This document shows, piece after piece, positions 44,201-56,200 of a stretch of DNA of 64,000 nt. Source of the stretch: Eudorina sp. 2006-703-Eu-15 (taxonomy: Eukaryota > Chlorophyta > Chlorophyceae > Chlamydomonadales > Volvocaceae); NCBI GenBank assembly GCA_003117195.1, contig BDSI01000026.1:738397-802396 (forward strand), given 5' to 3'. Numbering within the stretch: the stretch's first letter is position 1; each line of letters begins with the position of its first letter. The notes below the pieces were generated by a model. That model ran no database searches, was not told the origin of the DNA, and was given only the letters and a program-made list of their open reading frames with translations. Position numbers and translations under genes: made by a program.

Positions 44201-45871
44201 CCCGTGCTGATGTGAGTAATGAGTCAGCAACCGACACGTTCAAAGTCACCCACGCGTTTATTGTCTCTGGACGCTTGGCACCGCCCCGGCTGCGTCCCCG
44301 CGGTCCCAGTAAGGCAAACGCAGCGACTGCATGTGACAGCGGATCCGCTCCCGTACAGGTATTACCGCATTAGTACCGGATAAATGCATGCCGTGCAGCA
44401 TGCCGCAACGCGATTGTGTGACCGGCAGCGGCAGCGCCGGCTGTAGTATGTCAGATAATCTAATTACATAATTGATTCCTGGTAAAAACATATGTGTTAG
44501 GTTTTATGTTATCGCGGCGCACGCACGCACCCATTCCGATTTGGGCGAGTTGATCCGTAGTGAGTCGGATTGTAATCGCCGTCTGCACGTAGTCACCGGT
44601 GACCAAGGTGGAGGCCCTGCGGCCGAAATCCACGCGCATCGTCGTCATGGATGCCTCTTCCGTTGGCTCGTTGTCCACCAACGTGTACACCAGCTCCGGC
44701 AGCGGGGTCCGGATGGGGGCGGTCGTGTTGCGCGCGGGGCTGGCGTGCGACACGTAGATCAAGACCGTGCCTGCACGGGCGGACAACGGACCGGGAGGTG
44801 CGCATGTAGGTGCGCGGCGGGCAGCACTGGGATATCCGTCGAAAGGGTGCGATGCGCAAGCAGCCGTAAGTTGGAATGGATGGTGCGACGCGCGGGTGCG
44901 GCTGGATGACCGGTGGTGATGCCGGCACCAGCTGTCATCCATCCAGCCGCAACCCTGTCGTTGCCTCATCCATAGGCGCCTACGAGCTTTGAGGCGGCTA
45001 CGAGCATCTGGGCCCGTTGGAACGCGCGGTAGGTCGGGACCAAGGGTTCACCTCGGAACGGTTACATTAGGTGGTGTGGCAGAGAATGGTTGCGCGGCTG
45101 ACGGGAAGGCACTGCTGGACAGGCAGTGGATCAGAGTGGCGTGTCGCCGGGTGTTTGCTCGGTCGGGTTGGGTTGGTGCGGTGGTTACCCGACCCCCGGG
45201 TATGAATGAGGAAGGGAGCCGAGCAGGCAGGTTCACTCGCTTTTGAGGCGACGCGCCTGCCCCGCGCGTCGCATTGTCACAGAAAGACTCCGCCAACGAC
45301 ATTTTAGCTCGCGCACGGTAGAGCGAAGAGGTTCTGTTTCGAGTTTGTGGGGCATGCGTGACGGTGGTGTGGCTGGTCACACACCTTCAACGTTGATCTT
45401 GACATTGAATTCGCCGCCCGAGATCTGCGCCAGGGCGTCTGCGATGCAGCATTGATGATGTTATTGCAAGTTTTTTCTGTGAGTGAATTGCATAAAATGG
45501 TTGCCGTAAGCCTTGGGAGCCTCGTCGCACTCCCGAATCAGCGGAGCAGGACGGTAGGTGCCCTTGTTTGCGAACTTCGCTCGTCGGACACGGACACGGC
45601 CCAGGGTATGCGAGAGACATACAATCCAAAACTAAGAGCCACATTTGTTGCTGTCATAAGAATTACTTTATGGCTTCTCGGCACACGTCAGATCTTGGTG
45701 ATGGTGTCCATGCGAGGCGCAAGGTTACTGGAAGCGGTTCCGCACCCAGCGGGAAAGATGTTTTCAACACCGACGCGCTGGAAAGCCCTCCCTCAGATAC
45801 TGTCACTTACCAGGCAATAAAGCGCATGCGCATGCGATTAGGGCCGCTATGAGCAGGCTCCGTCGAGCCAT
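38266..45871 (-). CDS. VMP/gametolysin-like QExxH metalloproteinase, copy 5
   Basis: Complete 13-exon gene, 669 residues. Exons: 45871-45811, 45438-45385, 44770-44531, 44160-43961, 43291-43121, 42532-42353, 41851-41750, 41518-41419, 40897-40746, 40477-40275, 39534-39475, 39175-38930, 38506-38266. Signal peptide MARRSLLIAALIACACALLP, then a strand exon (GGEFNVKINVEG). Exon 4 carries the family hallmark GRRRLLSERHEAARRMVLDF. The active site QELG-HNIGLAH is at residues 367-377, with a Cys-loop (CSANGVC), DRDEYGDFTDPMG and CFNAPQ, then SYKAGWASPIAGGH. The beta domain is shorter than in copies 1, 3 and 4. The metal-binding-like segment is DGIDNDSDGV at the exon junction: the spliced codon is AGT (Ser), not the Cys of the paralogues, and the following DDLDC replaces DDPDC. 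The tail is Pro/Arg-rich and ends in a minisatellite. Predicted active and secreted. Confidence 0.92.
39935..40150 (+). repeat. SINE family B, long copy
   Basis: GGCTAACTCTCCCTGAGCGG, GCTTTATCCTTCGC, TTCGGTGCATTTGTGCAGCC, TGTCCGGTGCGCCACGGTGG and GGCTGTCACCGATGACCCGC, then GGGGTCC. The same order is found in the 62868-63090 copy on -. The end after GGTCC is diverged. It lies in the intron between exons 40477-40275 and 39534-39475 of protease copy 5. Confidence 0.75.
40997..41034 (-). repeat. SINE family B 3' end
   Basis: On - it reads CACCGATGATCCGCGGGGTC followed by CGCTGTAAC, in the active-site intron of protease copy 5. Confidence 0.6.
44968..45074 (+). repeat. SINE family A 3' portion
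   Basis: GGCGCCTACGAGC, GGGCCCGTTGGAACGCGCGG, TAGGTCGGGACC and GGTTCACCTCGGAACGGTTA, in intron 2 of protease copy 5. Confidence 0.65.
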
Positions 45872-47437
45872 GGCGGCCGTTGGCTTTGTACCTCGGCTGT
45901 GGGCAGGTTCAGGTAAGGCCGTGGCCACAATTCAAGCAGGGCGACACAGACACCCTCGCATTCACGTACCCGGGAAATAACTCGCAATATTTTTGATGAG
46001 CGCCTGCCTTGTGCGACGGCTTTTGTAAAGTATCGCGACCGATTCGTCGATAACGTTTCGCAGTCGTCTGGGTCGTACCGACCGTTTAGAGTTCTGGGAC
46101 GCCGTTTACTCTCCCAGACATACTAATAAGACCGTTTACAGCTCACAAAGAATATATGTTGCTTATTAAATTCTTTGAAGTCTGAATTGCGGCGTAACCG
46201 TGAAGTAACGGCGATGTACGCGACGCGGCACGCCCGTCGTGCTGTTTGTACCTCGTAATGATGCCCGATTGAAAAATCGCATTTGTATGCGTAAGGCGTA
46301 ACCACAATTTATGAATTTTTTATTACGATAAATTTCTTGAAAATCTTTATCTACTTTTAGTGTTTGTGTATCACTTGCAATCATGTCGAGGCGTCGATGG
46401 CTTTGCTGTGAGCCAGTAGGTGGAAGCGTGTCCCTTTTTAATGTACAGCCTTTTCCAAAATCTGTATTTCGTGCAACAAGGCAGCCACAGAAATAATTCT
46501 TGTAACAAATCAGAAGCAGTGTCGTGTCTGCCATACAAATGAAAGTCAAACTTCCGGTGTCAAACAAAATACAAACTTTTCAGCAATTTAGGAAGTTTCG
46601 GCTTAACATTTGTAAAATATTTACGAGGTACGCAGTCTTTGGTGTTGTTTATGAATTGGTCGGGCCCTGTCGGTGTGCGTCTTCCTGCAGCTCCATCCGA
46701 TTCCCATAGCCGCTCTATCCGGTCGTCTCCGGCAGACTGCGGCGGGTTCAGCAGGGCTGAACAACAGGTGTGCGACAGCCTGGAGTCACGGCGCGTCGCA
46801 ATTTGTGGAGTTCTGTGCTTGTCTCGCAGCAGGCGGGTACGGGTTGCTAGAATAATCCGCACCCTCTCCCATCAGCTGTTCGACCATGCAGCCATGCTTC
46901 CCTCTCCCATTAGCTGTACCTGCTACACTGCTTTCGCGCGCATCACTGACGTCGCCCGTTCCCGGCAGGCTGCCACGGGCTGTTACAAGTAGGATGCTGG
47001 GCCATGGAATCGATGTTCCCCTATCCCACCAACTGCTACACTCGTTTTTGTGCAATGTCCGTTCCCAGCAGCAGGCGACCCTCCCGCTCGGAAGCAACCA
47101 AGCCCCGCGGCAGGCCGCCGCCAGGCCTCATTGCCGCCCGCGCTCTACCAGGAACGTATTATTGCTACACTGACCATTGGCAATTGTCTGACCAGCAATC
47201 CGACAAGCCTCGGCGACAGGTTGGGCCGAGAACCACATGGCATCTGTTGCTACCTTGTTTGTTGGCGAGTGTGAAGTGGAAACAAAACGGCTTTGGCCCC
47301 TTCCCAGCAGGCGGCTACGGGCAGCTGCAATAAGTCAGGGGGCCACCGAACCCATGCGGCCCTCCCTTCAACTGCTACACTGGGTTTTTACACACATCGC
47401 GGCGTCGGTGTCGGCGGCAGTACCGGGCCGCCGCCGC
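45872..47437. other. 5' flank of copy 5 and degenerate tandem repeats
   Basis: No gene supported at 45872-46700, where AT content is higher and frames are short. From about 46730 to 47400 there are diverged repeats of roughly 110-210 bp spacing. They share CTGCTACACTG-type motifs (46919, 47032, 47157, 47370) and CAGCAGGCGGCTACGGGC-type motifs (46826, 46965, 47308). Confidence 0.5.
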
Positions 47438-49045
47438 CTATGGAAGCGACGGCGGCGGCGGCGTGCAGCGCTCGCAGATCCCCCGCCGCCTGGGCCCCCG
47501 CGGCCATGACCGATCGAGTTGAGTCCAACAGCAGCTGCACGAGGCGACGGGTGTTTCCGTACGACAGAAGAAGGGCGGAGGACGGTTCCTTACGACAGAA
47601 GCAGGGCGGCGGACGTTTCCGGACGACAATAACAGGGCGGCGGACGTAAGAACGACATAGGGCAAAGAGGGGCCACATACTGAGGTCGAGACAACTCCCA
47701 ACCCACCCCGAACACTCACTGGAGATCGCCTGCAGTACACTGGACGGCAGCGTGTCCGACGACACAATGTACTGCGCGAACACGGGACTGCCGTACAGCT
47801 GTGCGTCGGCTGCTTTCCCGAGCTCCAGCAGCGCCGCCGCGCCCTGGGCGGCCGCGGCGGCGGCAGGGACCTGCGCGGACGACGCGCTCGGGATCCCGCA
47901 GCTGGCGAGTTGCCGCCGCCGCCACGAACCTGCCACAAGCTCTTATTCGACGGACTCGCGTTGCCGCCGACGCTGCCGACGCCGCCACCACCGCCGAGGC
48001 TGGGCGCTGCGGTGCCGCCGCCGCACTCGGCCACGTCAGCGGGCTGCCTGGCGGCGGTGGCGGGTGGCCGCGGCGACTCCAGGCACAGCAGCAACGAGCC
48101 CACGCTAGATTTCACCAGCTGACCTATGATCAGGGTGTCACGGCAGGGCTGCTGCTCGTCCAGGACGAAGCCGCTGGCGTTCCGGAGGACAGGGCACTGA
48201 AACGCTGCTGCTGCGGGGATTGCTGCTGCAGTGAAGGCCGCTGGGACGGGGCCAGGGAGGATCAAATCCCGCGAAACCCAACCCCACCGAGCAGCTACAC
48301 TGGTCCGCGCAAAGGAACCGGGGAAGCAGTCACATCCCAACTTACCTCCTACTACATTCGTACCTGAAGGGCATCTCGGCCAGCGACCGTATGTCATGTC
48401 CGCCAGGGGCAGAGGCTGAACCCGTTTGAAAGACCGCATATTCTGCATGGCTCACTCACACTCACGGCGCAGTTGCTTGGCAAGCGGCCTCCCATTTTCG
48501 TCGCCATCCGCCCACACGCCCTTGGTAATTAGGAAAACGGGGAAGTGGGGGCCCCACGATAAACACAAGTTTGTAAGTTTACATGTGCGGCGAGGGCGAG
48601 GAGAGATATGGGCTCAGGGTGACTAGCTTGGCAGACGTACGCTCGATGCGTGAACCGGCAGACGGGCACTCGGTACCGATACAGGCGCAAAGTGACGTCT
48701 ATCACGTCCCCCCAACAACATGAGCCCTGTTCTCATATGGCTTGGCGAATGTGGACATACCTCCTTCAGGAACGTGACTTGTACCAAGTTGAACCGCAGC
48801 GACACATCGCGGCCACCGCATGAGACTCTGTAAAGTTTCGCGTGATCAGCAGTCTTGCGGTTATCGATAGAGTGTAGCTTCGAGAAGGCGCATGCGACAA
48901 CCTTGCAATTGCTCAATCTCTCGCCACTTAGGAAGAGGTGGAGGTCTGCCTCCAATGCAATACATTCTTGAACGGTTTTACACACTAAGCAGTTCCTGTC
49001 CGGCGCCAAGCCACCCAAGGACAGACAGCTGTGTTGCATTGGCAT
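47438..49045 (-). CDS. Possible hypothetical multi-exon gene (unresolved)
   Basis: I do not recognise this product. The best segment is an open stretch from about 48222 down to about 47933, reading FQCPVLRNASGFVLDEQQPC, then LLLCLESPRPP, a Gly-rich linker and SPSNKSLWQ, ending at a plausible CAG|GTTCGT donor. A phase-compatible exon follows (about 47888-47727: AAALLELGKAADAQLYGSPV, FAQYIVSSDTLPSSVLQAI). A further open stretch at about 47600-47390 and one at 48850-48761 could belong to it, but the phases do not all close. GC-rich DNA here yields long frames by chance, so coordinates are approximate and the gene may not be real. Confidence 0.3.
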
Positions 49046-49469
49046 TTGGCCCTTGGCCCTCGCGCCGAAGCCATAAGTGAGTCAATGCATTCAGCCTGAA
49101 AAACTCCTTCACATTCTCCAAAAATCCCCAAAACGAAGCACAAAGCGACAGTTCAAGTTTTGGAATTGCTCAAGTCAGAGGTCGGATGGGCCGTGCTGAT
49201 GAGCAGTCCACGCGTACAATTAACCAGTAATATTTGTAATAAAAGAGACAACGTAAAGTTTGTTTAACAAATTAAACCCTAACTCTAAACCTTAAACCCG
49301 ACCAGGAACCAAAGCATCGTTTCATTCATCGTAACGGCCAACGTCGCGCCTTGCGGGTTCTGAGCTCAGGACCCCAAGCAACAAAATGAATGCATGCATA
49401 CATATATACATGAAGCCCATCCATCCTAAACGAATCTCTTCAAGGATTCTGGGTGTGCGGGCGTACAGG

Positions 49470-49565
49470 ATGCTACGCCACCCGTCAGCTCCCCGACGAA
49501 TACATGCACCCCAGCCAGGCTCCGGCCGGCTTACTGCTATTCGTGTTGTTATTATATTCATCGTT
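49470..49565 (+). repeat. Repeat family C copy
   Basis: GCTACGCCACCCGTCAGCTC, AATACATGCACCCCAGCCAG, GCTCCGGCCGGCTTACTGCT, then TTGTTATTATATTC. It resembles the tandem copies at 58130-58290. Confidence 0.6.
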
Positions 49566-49598
49566 ATCGTCAGAGAGCTCTCGCGTCAGAGACTTTCT

Positions 49599-51726
49599 TT
49601 AATCCCACATCACTTGCTGCTTCAGTTGCTCTTCGGTCACCCAGATGCCATGGAAACCGTACGGCACGCGCCGCGGCATGCGCACGGACGCCACGGGCTT
49701 TTGGACCATAGTGCGCGCGTCGTACACGTTCATGTACGAATTTCCTGTCTTTGTGTCGTACACATACACAGTCAGGTAGCCATCGTCCTCGGCGGGGGCG
49801 CCCTGACGCGGTACGAATACGGCATCACCGCCGTACATGCCCGCTGGGTAGTCGATCTGAGCCACACACGCGTCGGTGCCCGGCGCCGCATTCAAGTCCA
49901 TCTTGGCGATTCCGATAAATTTCGGCGTGCTGTACACAAGCAAGGACGGTAGGTTGACATAAGGACAGGCATAAGGACTCTACGCACCCTACAAGGTGGA
50001 CCCGTATGTAGTCCCACGCAGGAGTTTTGAGTAGTGACGACGAAAAACTCGTTTGTCCTGGTAGGCACTGATCATCCCCTCTGGGTACCGATGTAGAATA
50101 TAATTTGCTGAAAGTAATAAGCTATTTAAATAAGCCATGCAATACGCACGGTAATCCACGCATCTATCCCGATAGCTGGAGCACAGGGCTCTGATGAGGA
50201 CCAATGTGAAGCAAGGTGCCGACTCATAGAATTGCAGCTGTATGTGCGTGTATGTATGTATGTGGTGAACGTACAGCTCGCTCCCGTCCGTCCTCCAGGC
50301 GGCTGCAGCAACAAAGTGCAATACGTACGTACCCGCCGGGGTCTTCCGCACAGTGGGAAGACGTTAGCTATTGCTTGTTGCATTAGCGTTTTCGCGTTGA
50401 TCGATTGATGGTGCTACAATACGACTAATCGTACATTCGCACACGCTCACGCGGCATGTACGGCTAGTACGGCTGGGACGTACGGGCTCACCTGCTGGAG
50501 AGGTCCTCCTTGGCCATCCAGGCCCACTGGGTCCGCCTGAGTGGACTGCGGACGGCGGGGCAAAGGGGTGTGCGTGAGATCTGAACAATGAATAACACAT
50601 ATATACACATATACATATATACATAGATGTTGGAGCGCATGTGGGCTCACCGTAATTCTATCGTGCCCTTTGGGCGCTAGTCTCGTCGACTCCTGTTAAT
50701 GCGGTATTGCAAACCAGTGCTTTTGGGCGTTTTGTTTGCCCTTGGGCCTCCGGCTCGTATGGGTATGTGCAGGTATGGGGTTACGCACCCCCAACCATGT
50801 AACACACACACACACATATATATACACACACACACACACACACGCAGTTCTCTGATACGCACGCATGGAACGCTGAAAGAGGAGTGGCAAGCAAGGTACG
50901 TAGGTGTACGAGCGCAGTTCGGTTAAGCAATCAACTGGCACCGGAAGCCCAGCCATGCATGCATCCACGCACTGCAACGAACTGCAACCGCAAAACACGG
51001 TGTTTTTCCTACAGCAGGTATATGTCTCCGGGAGTCATTATTAATGATGTTCCTGCAGTGGACCCCGCCGGTAATAATTTGGTGACAGCCAAAGCTTCCT
51101 AACCAGCCAGCGGACACTGCAGCGAAGCGAAACGCACCCCGCACCCACGCTACCAGGGAGCCACCCTGGAATGATGTTAGTTCATGGACGGAAGTAGTGT
51201 GAGCCTTTGAAGTATGATTGTGTTTGTCCTCGTTGCGTCATGAGTTGAGTTGGAAGTCCTCCGCAGCGACGCACTTTGTCCGGGTTCACGACGGGGAATT
51301 CGCCGGCTACCTCCATGATGCGCCGGCTGCTGACCTTGCCGGTGGCCGGATTCAGCGTGTACTCCGTCAGATAGGACTCCTCCTGATGAGTCCCTTCGGG
51401 TTCGAAAACATGACCCAGTACGCACTATATATCAGCAGGTAGGAGAAGTGGCCATAAACGAGTAGATGTATAGGTGACAAGTCAGATTCCATACGGACAA
51501 AAAGGGAGGGAGCCTTGCTTGTATAATCGGTACATACAGGCCCAGCGGACATTGGTCTCCCCGAACGCGCCTCGAGCTGGGGCCCCGTGTGGACGATGCA
51601 ATGACAAATAAATCAAGAACTGCACGATCATCTCACGAAGATCGCCATGCGCCCGTGGCGCGACCTCACCCCCTGTTTGAAACCATCCGGGCCCATGTAG
51701 CACTCGTCCAACTGGCCGCCGTAGAT
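49599..51726 (-). CDS. Carotenoid cleavage dioxygenase-like, C-terminal part
   Basis: Resembles the C-terminal blades of carotenoid oxygenases (CCD/NCED/RPE65 family), non-haem iron enzymes that cleave carotenoids. Phase-consistent exons: 51726-51670, 51576-51538, 51382-51275, 50545-50492, 50342-50275, 49929-49599, 218 residues with a TAA stop. Diagnostic text: YLTEYTLNPATGKVSS, then EFPVVNPDK; KFIGIAKMDL; GGDAVFVPRQG; EDDGYLTVYVYDTKTG; RVPYGFHGIWVTEEQL. The His in PYGFHG is the family's fourth iron ligand. The first three His ligands and the N-terminal half were not found between 51727 and 53265, so this is a 5'-truncated copy or its upstream exons are too diverged to see. The last three exons are firm, the first two and the 54-nt exon less so. 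It interrupts the protease array between copies 5 and 6. Confidence 0.65.
50806..50843. repeat. CA/TA microsatellite
   Basis: ACACACACACAC, ATATATATA, then ACACACACAC, in a non-coding stretch between exons of the carotenoid-oxygenase-like gene. Confidence 0.85.
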
Positions 51727-53265
51727 CTGTCCGCGGTACGAGTGTACGGCAACACGACGTCAGCGCAGACACACACACACACACACAAATCACTCCATCC
51801 CTGGGCTCTTTTTCTAAACACACAACACTCGCTGGGCAAGACAGTATTCCAAGCAAGCAACCCAAAACCTTCTGCGTGGCTGATCGCTGTAGTTTCCTGC
51901 CCACTCCCTCATCAGGTTCGCTGCTGCGTGGCATGGTGCGTGCGTGCATTGCCGCTCAAGCCCTACTTCCGTACAACATTGCACGTCGGTAATAGGTGAG
52001 AGCTGGCAAAGGCTATCCCAGCGCACTGAGGTAGGGGTCATGGCCCGATGTGTTTTGTATTCGCGGCGTTGAGGTGTGGAGGTGTCTTGCCGGCTTACCG
52101 CGGGTTTACCCTAAACCCTCGCCAGCAGGTGCGTCATCGATCCTAAATCCCAAATAAAGATGGCGAAGCCCGGCTTTCATCGGGGTGTAAGCAACATAGG
52201 CTGTCACCGATCGATGACGACCACACCGCGGACTTCATTCGTGCTGTGTACTGCGCCACGTACGCACGCACGGCTGCCGTGATGACCGAGGCTATTATTG
52301 TAAATGCGACGTTGCATGAGCGAATGAATGCATGTTACAGCGGACCCCCGAACGAGGAAATCGATGCCTGCCGCACGGTTATACATGCATCTCCCCACAC
52401 GTACCACACCAGACCCGCCCGCGCGCCGGCCCCGCGCGTCCGACCTCAGGCACCTCAGGCGCGTCAAGGAGAACTACAACAATCATCAACTGAAACCACA
52501 GAACCTGGAGCCAGAAACCAGCCTTGAACCTTAGCAACCAGCAGCAAGGTTAAGACGCAAGCAAGCGTCCTTCGCATGCACGCGCATCCCTCTGTCGATC
52601 GATCGAACAAATAAACCCAAAGCAAGCTTGATGCATGGGTTTCCCTCTAGGGTTTTCCTGTGCGTGGAGATTTCTTCTAGGGTTTTCCTCTATGGCTGCA
52701 GCGAGGGGCAGCAGCGTGACATGAGACCAAATCACAAAGCGACTTGGTTGTGCCTCAAGCAAGCCTGAACACCCGCCCGCCGCCTACCCGCAGGCTGCAC
52801 CCCCTGACCTGCATGATGGGGCCAGCAGCGGCCCCAGCCACCAGCCCCGGCGGGCCAATAATCGTGCAACAGACCTACCGTTCATTCTCAAAATGCCTAC
52901 GTAGCAGAAGTAGCAGAAAACCAACTAGCTAACACCCACCGATTCGGCCCTGCGCGCGCCCATGGCTTTCATAGTTAATGAAACCAATGAAGCCCACGGC
53001 TACGCGTATTACTCCTACTGAATGGATCATGTACTGCTGCGGAGCATTTCACACAGCAGCGGGTTTCGGAGCCAATGCGGCAGATCGGAGCCGTCGGTGA
53101 CGTGGGCCCAGGGCACGAGGAGGGCCAGAATGTAGCCTGACCATCGGTATTGCAATCCCAAATCAAGTGTTTGCAATTTTATAAAAACTGTACGCACGCT
53201 CCGATGGGGTGTTTCCATTCGGCTGCTCGCTCCCTATCCGCGCTTCCGTGTTTAACCCTGCTGCT
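51727..53265. other. Spacer between the CCD-like gene and protease copy 6
   Basis: No gene convincingly recognised. A - strand open stretch at about 53150-53030 (WSGYILALLVPWAHVTDGSD) looks protein-like but has no partner exons. A family-B 3' end on - lies at about 52318-52352 (GGGGGTCCGCTGTAACATGC, ATTCATTC). Two TAGGGTTTTCC motifs occur near 52650-52690. 3' UTR of copy 6 presumably occupies the right part. Confidence 0.5.
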
Positions 53266-56200
53266 TTACTTGCGAGCGGGCGGCGGGCGGGGAGGGCGGG
53301 GGGGCGCCGGGCCGCGCGGCGCGCGGGGCGTGCGCGGCGGCGGGCGGGGCGAGGGCGGCGGTTGGCGCTCGAAGGCACGGAGGCGCTTCGGGGGCTTCGG
53401 CGGGGGCGCGCGCGGCGGTTGGCGGGGGCTGGGGGACGGTTGGCGGGCAACTGGCGATGGCTTGACACCAACACAGTCTGGATCGTCCTCATCCACCAAG
53501 CCGTCACTGCAGGGCCACAAAACGGTGCAAGGAAGAAGCGAGGCACGGTTGCCGAACGATCCATGGGTCAGTGAGGGAGGCGAGTCGCAGCCTACGGTTG
53601 CACTCTGGATGGCTGGGGCCCTCTGAGGGCATAAATATAATGTGCTTGCTACAGTCTATCAGTCATCAGTGTGTGCACGTGTGTGCGGTTCGTGGCGAAG
53701 TCTTCCAGACGTCGTGCACGTCTGCCAAGGACCTCCCGGGACCAGGGGTGATCATTCGCGGGGTCCTGGTGACAATAATTTCAACGCGCAGACTGCTGCT
53801 CCCGCTCCCCCTCCTGCCGCTCCAGAAGGAAAGCATTGCAAGGAACGACCATGTACGACCATGTATGTACGACCCTGTACGACCCTATATGTACGACCAT
53901 GTACGACCCTGTGTGTACGACCCTGCGGGTACGACCCACCAGTCATTGTCCAGTCCGTCCTGGCAGCTCTGTACGCCCGACTCCACGGTTCGAAGGAAGC
54001 GACAGACCGACACCGTCGCGGCCGTGTTGGTGTTGCTCTTGAGCGTGATGTTCAGGCTGCCCATCGCGGACGGCAGGGCATGCACGTACGACTTGTTACC
54101 AGCGTTCGGGTCAGTCGAAAGGATGGACAGCAGCAGTGAAGGGCGCTGCAGGTCGCCTGGGGCGCCGTTGGCGGTGTCGTTGTACTCGTGGATCCTGAAT
54201 GTCGTACAGGAGTTGGTTGGCGCGGTTGGACCCAGGGTAAGCGATCAAGGTTGTTTATTTGCAGAGGCGTGGAGTAAGTTAAGGGGGGTAGTAGCGCCAA
54301 CCGACTCGCGACTCCATGACCTCCCCTCGCTGCCGCGCTTGTCTCAATGCACAACGCGGTGGGAGTGTGCGGTAAAGCATTTGAATCCCAACTAATGGAT
54401 GGGGACTCGCGGGTCGGTATGAAGTCATCCCACACAATCACAGACAGGCAAAGCGTAAAGGATGGCGGTTGCGTGGACTATGGAGGCTGCGCGGCAGGTG
54501 AATCGGACCCCGGATGACTCTGCCTCACCAGACGGCCTTGTCGTAGAGGAGGTACGAGTCGTACACTCCAACGCCTGGTTGCCGTACCCTGCAGGCAGCC
54601 ACGACAGGACCAACCGAACCGAACGGTATTAGTAGTACTTTGAGTATTATTTTTACGCGGAGACACACATTCGCATGCGTGAAGGGGGAGAGGTAACGAT
54701 AGCGAGGGCGGCAGCCCTGAAGCTGCTACTAACGCTGCAGTAAGACACGGATTCGTACTACAGTACTCGCATCGGATTTGCCGGGAACCCTCGGGCCCAG
54801 TTAAGGCTTTCACTATAAATGAATGATGGTAATCCCCGCTGTAATGTTGTATGCATCGGGGAATGCTTTATGGGTTTACTTTTAACATATGCAACCACGC
54901 GTGCATCCCTACATCCGTACATCCGTACACACAAGCGTACATTCCAGTACGGCACAAGAAGCACGCTCACGAGTATCTAGTCAACGTCCCTACACTGACC
55001 TGTACGATACAAAGAGCGCTCGCTGGGTCGCGGCGCTGGTGCCGATGTCCGTGTTACTGGCGTCGGTGACAATTCGAAGCATGTTGCTCTTGGAGGTGGC
55101 CATGGCCGGCAGCGTGAAGTCGCGGCGGTCGCCAGGCGTGAGGCCGGAGAACGCGCTCAGATGGCCACCGGCGATGGGCGAGAACCAGCCCGACTTGTAC
55201 GACTGCAGTTACGGGAGTTACACAACAACATGTAACATCATTTATTGTAATAGTGCAGGCCGTGCCCCGCGGTTGGGCTTGTCAGCTTACGTATGGCACG
55301 CGCCGGCAAGGTGCAGGCGGGAGAGGCTGGCGGGGCAGAAGCTGGTAGCTGGGTATCGGCAGATAGATCTGTCTCAATCGAATAACTAACCGCGACGCAG
55401 CACGGAGCGCTGAAGCCACCCTGCCTGCTCCCAGGAAGCTACCCGCAGGGCTGTCAACGGGCCGTTTCAGGATGTCCAAGAGTCGATGCCCGCCGCCTAG
55501 TTGCCGTACTGCCCTAGTTGCCGTACTGCCCATGGATATAGAGATTCAGCGGGCTCCAGTCCTCCAGACCCAGGCCCGATGAGGCGACCAGCGGGGGGTC
55601 CCCACGTACGGTACCTGCGGGGCGTTGTAGCAGATGATGTCCTTGTCTGGGTTCATCGGGTAGCCGTTGCCCATGGGGCAGGAGAAGTCGCCGTACTCGT
55701 CCCGCCAGCACCTGGAGTTGTTGCAGTTGAGCTTGGAGGAGTGCGGCAGCCCAACGTTGTGCCCTGCGTCGTGAATGAATGGGAGCAAGTAAGCAAGTAT
55801 GGCGAGCGTACGGCGTGTTTCTCTGTGGACAACTTTTGCCGTACGAAACGGCGGAACTCACACACGATCCTCGGTGCATGCGTTGCTGGGCGGCAGGGTG
55901 GGCCGTACCGCCGTACGGTATGTCTGATAAACCTTAGAGAGCCCTTCGACCTGACTGACTCTTCTCCCCTCGTGTCCCCACGGCCTGTCAAGAAAACTCG
56001 ACCGCGGAACAGAACGTAGGAGCTCCTAATACTGATACAACTTTTGAGGCATCAGAGTGAAAGTTATTATGATGGCAGAGGGCTACAACAAAGACAGGTA
56101 GAAGGGTAGATCTCACCGAGCTCCTGCCAGATGGTCTGCAAGTAAAGCCGCTTGTGGTCGTTGTCCGGTTTCACCCAGGTGAAGCAGTCCAGGTCGCCGT

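Noticed and set aside
46166..46567. 133-codon - strand frame with hydrophobic start
   Set aside because: AT-rich stretch without splice sites or homology to anything I recognise; probably 5' flank of protease copy 5.
49274..49310. Telomere-like CCCTAA/CCTTAAACC string (also near 14048, 52110 and 52660)
   Set aside because: Only one or two imperfect units each, not an interstitial telomere array.
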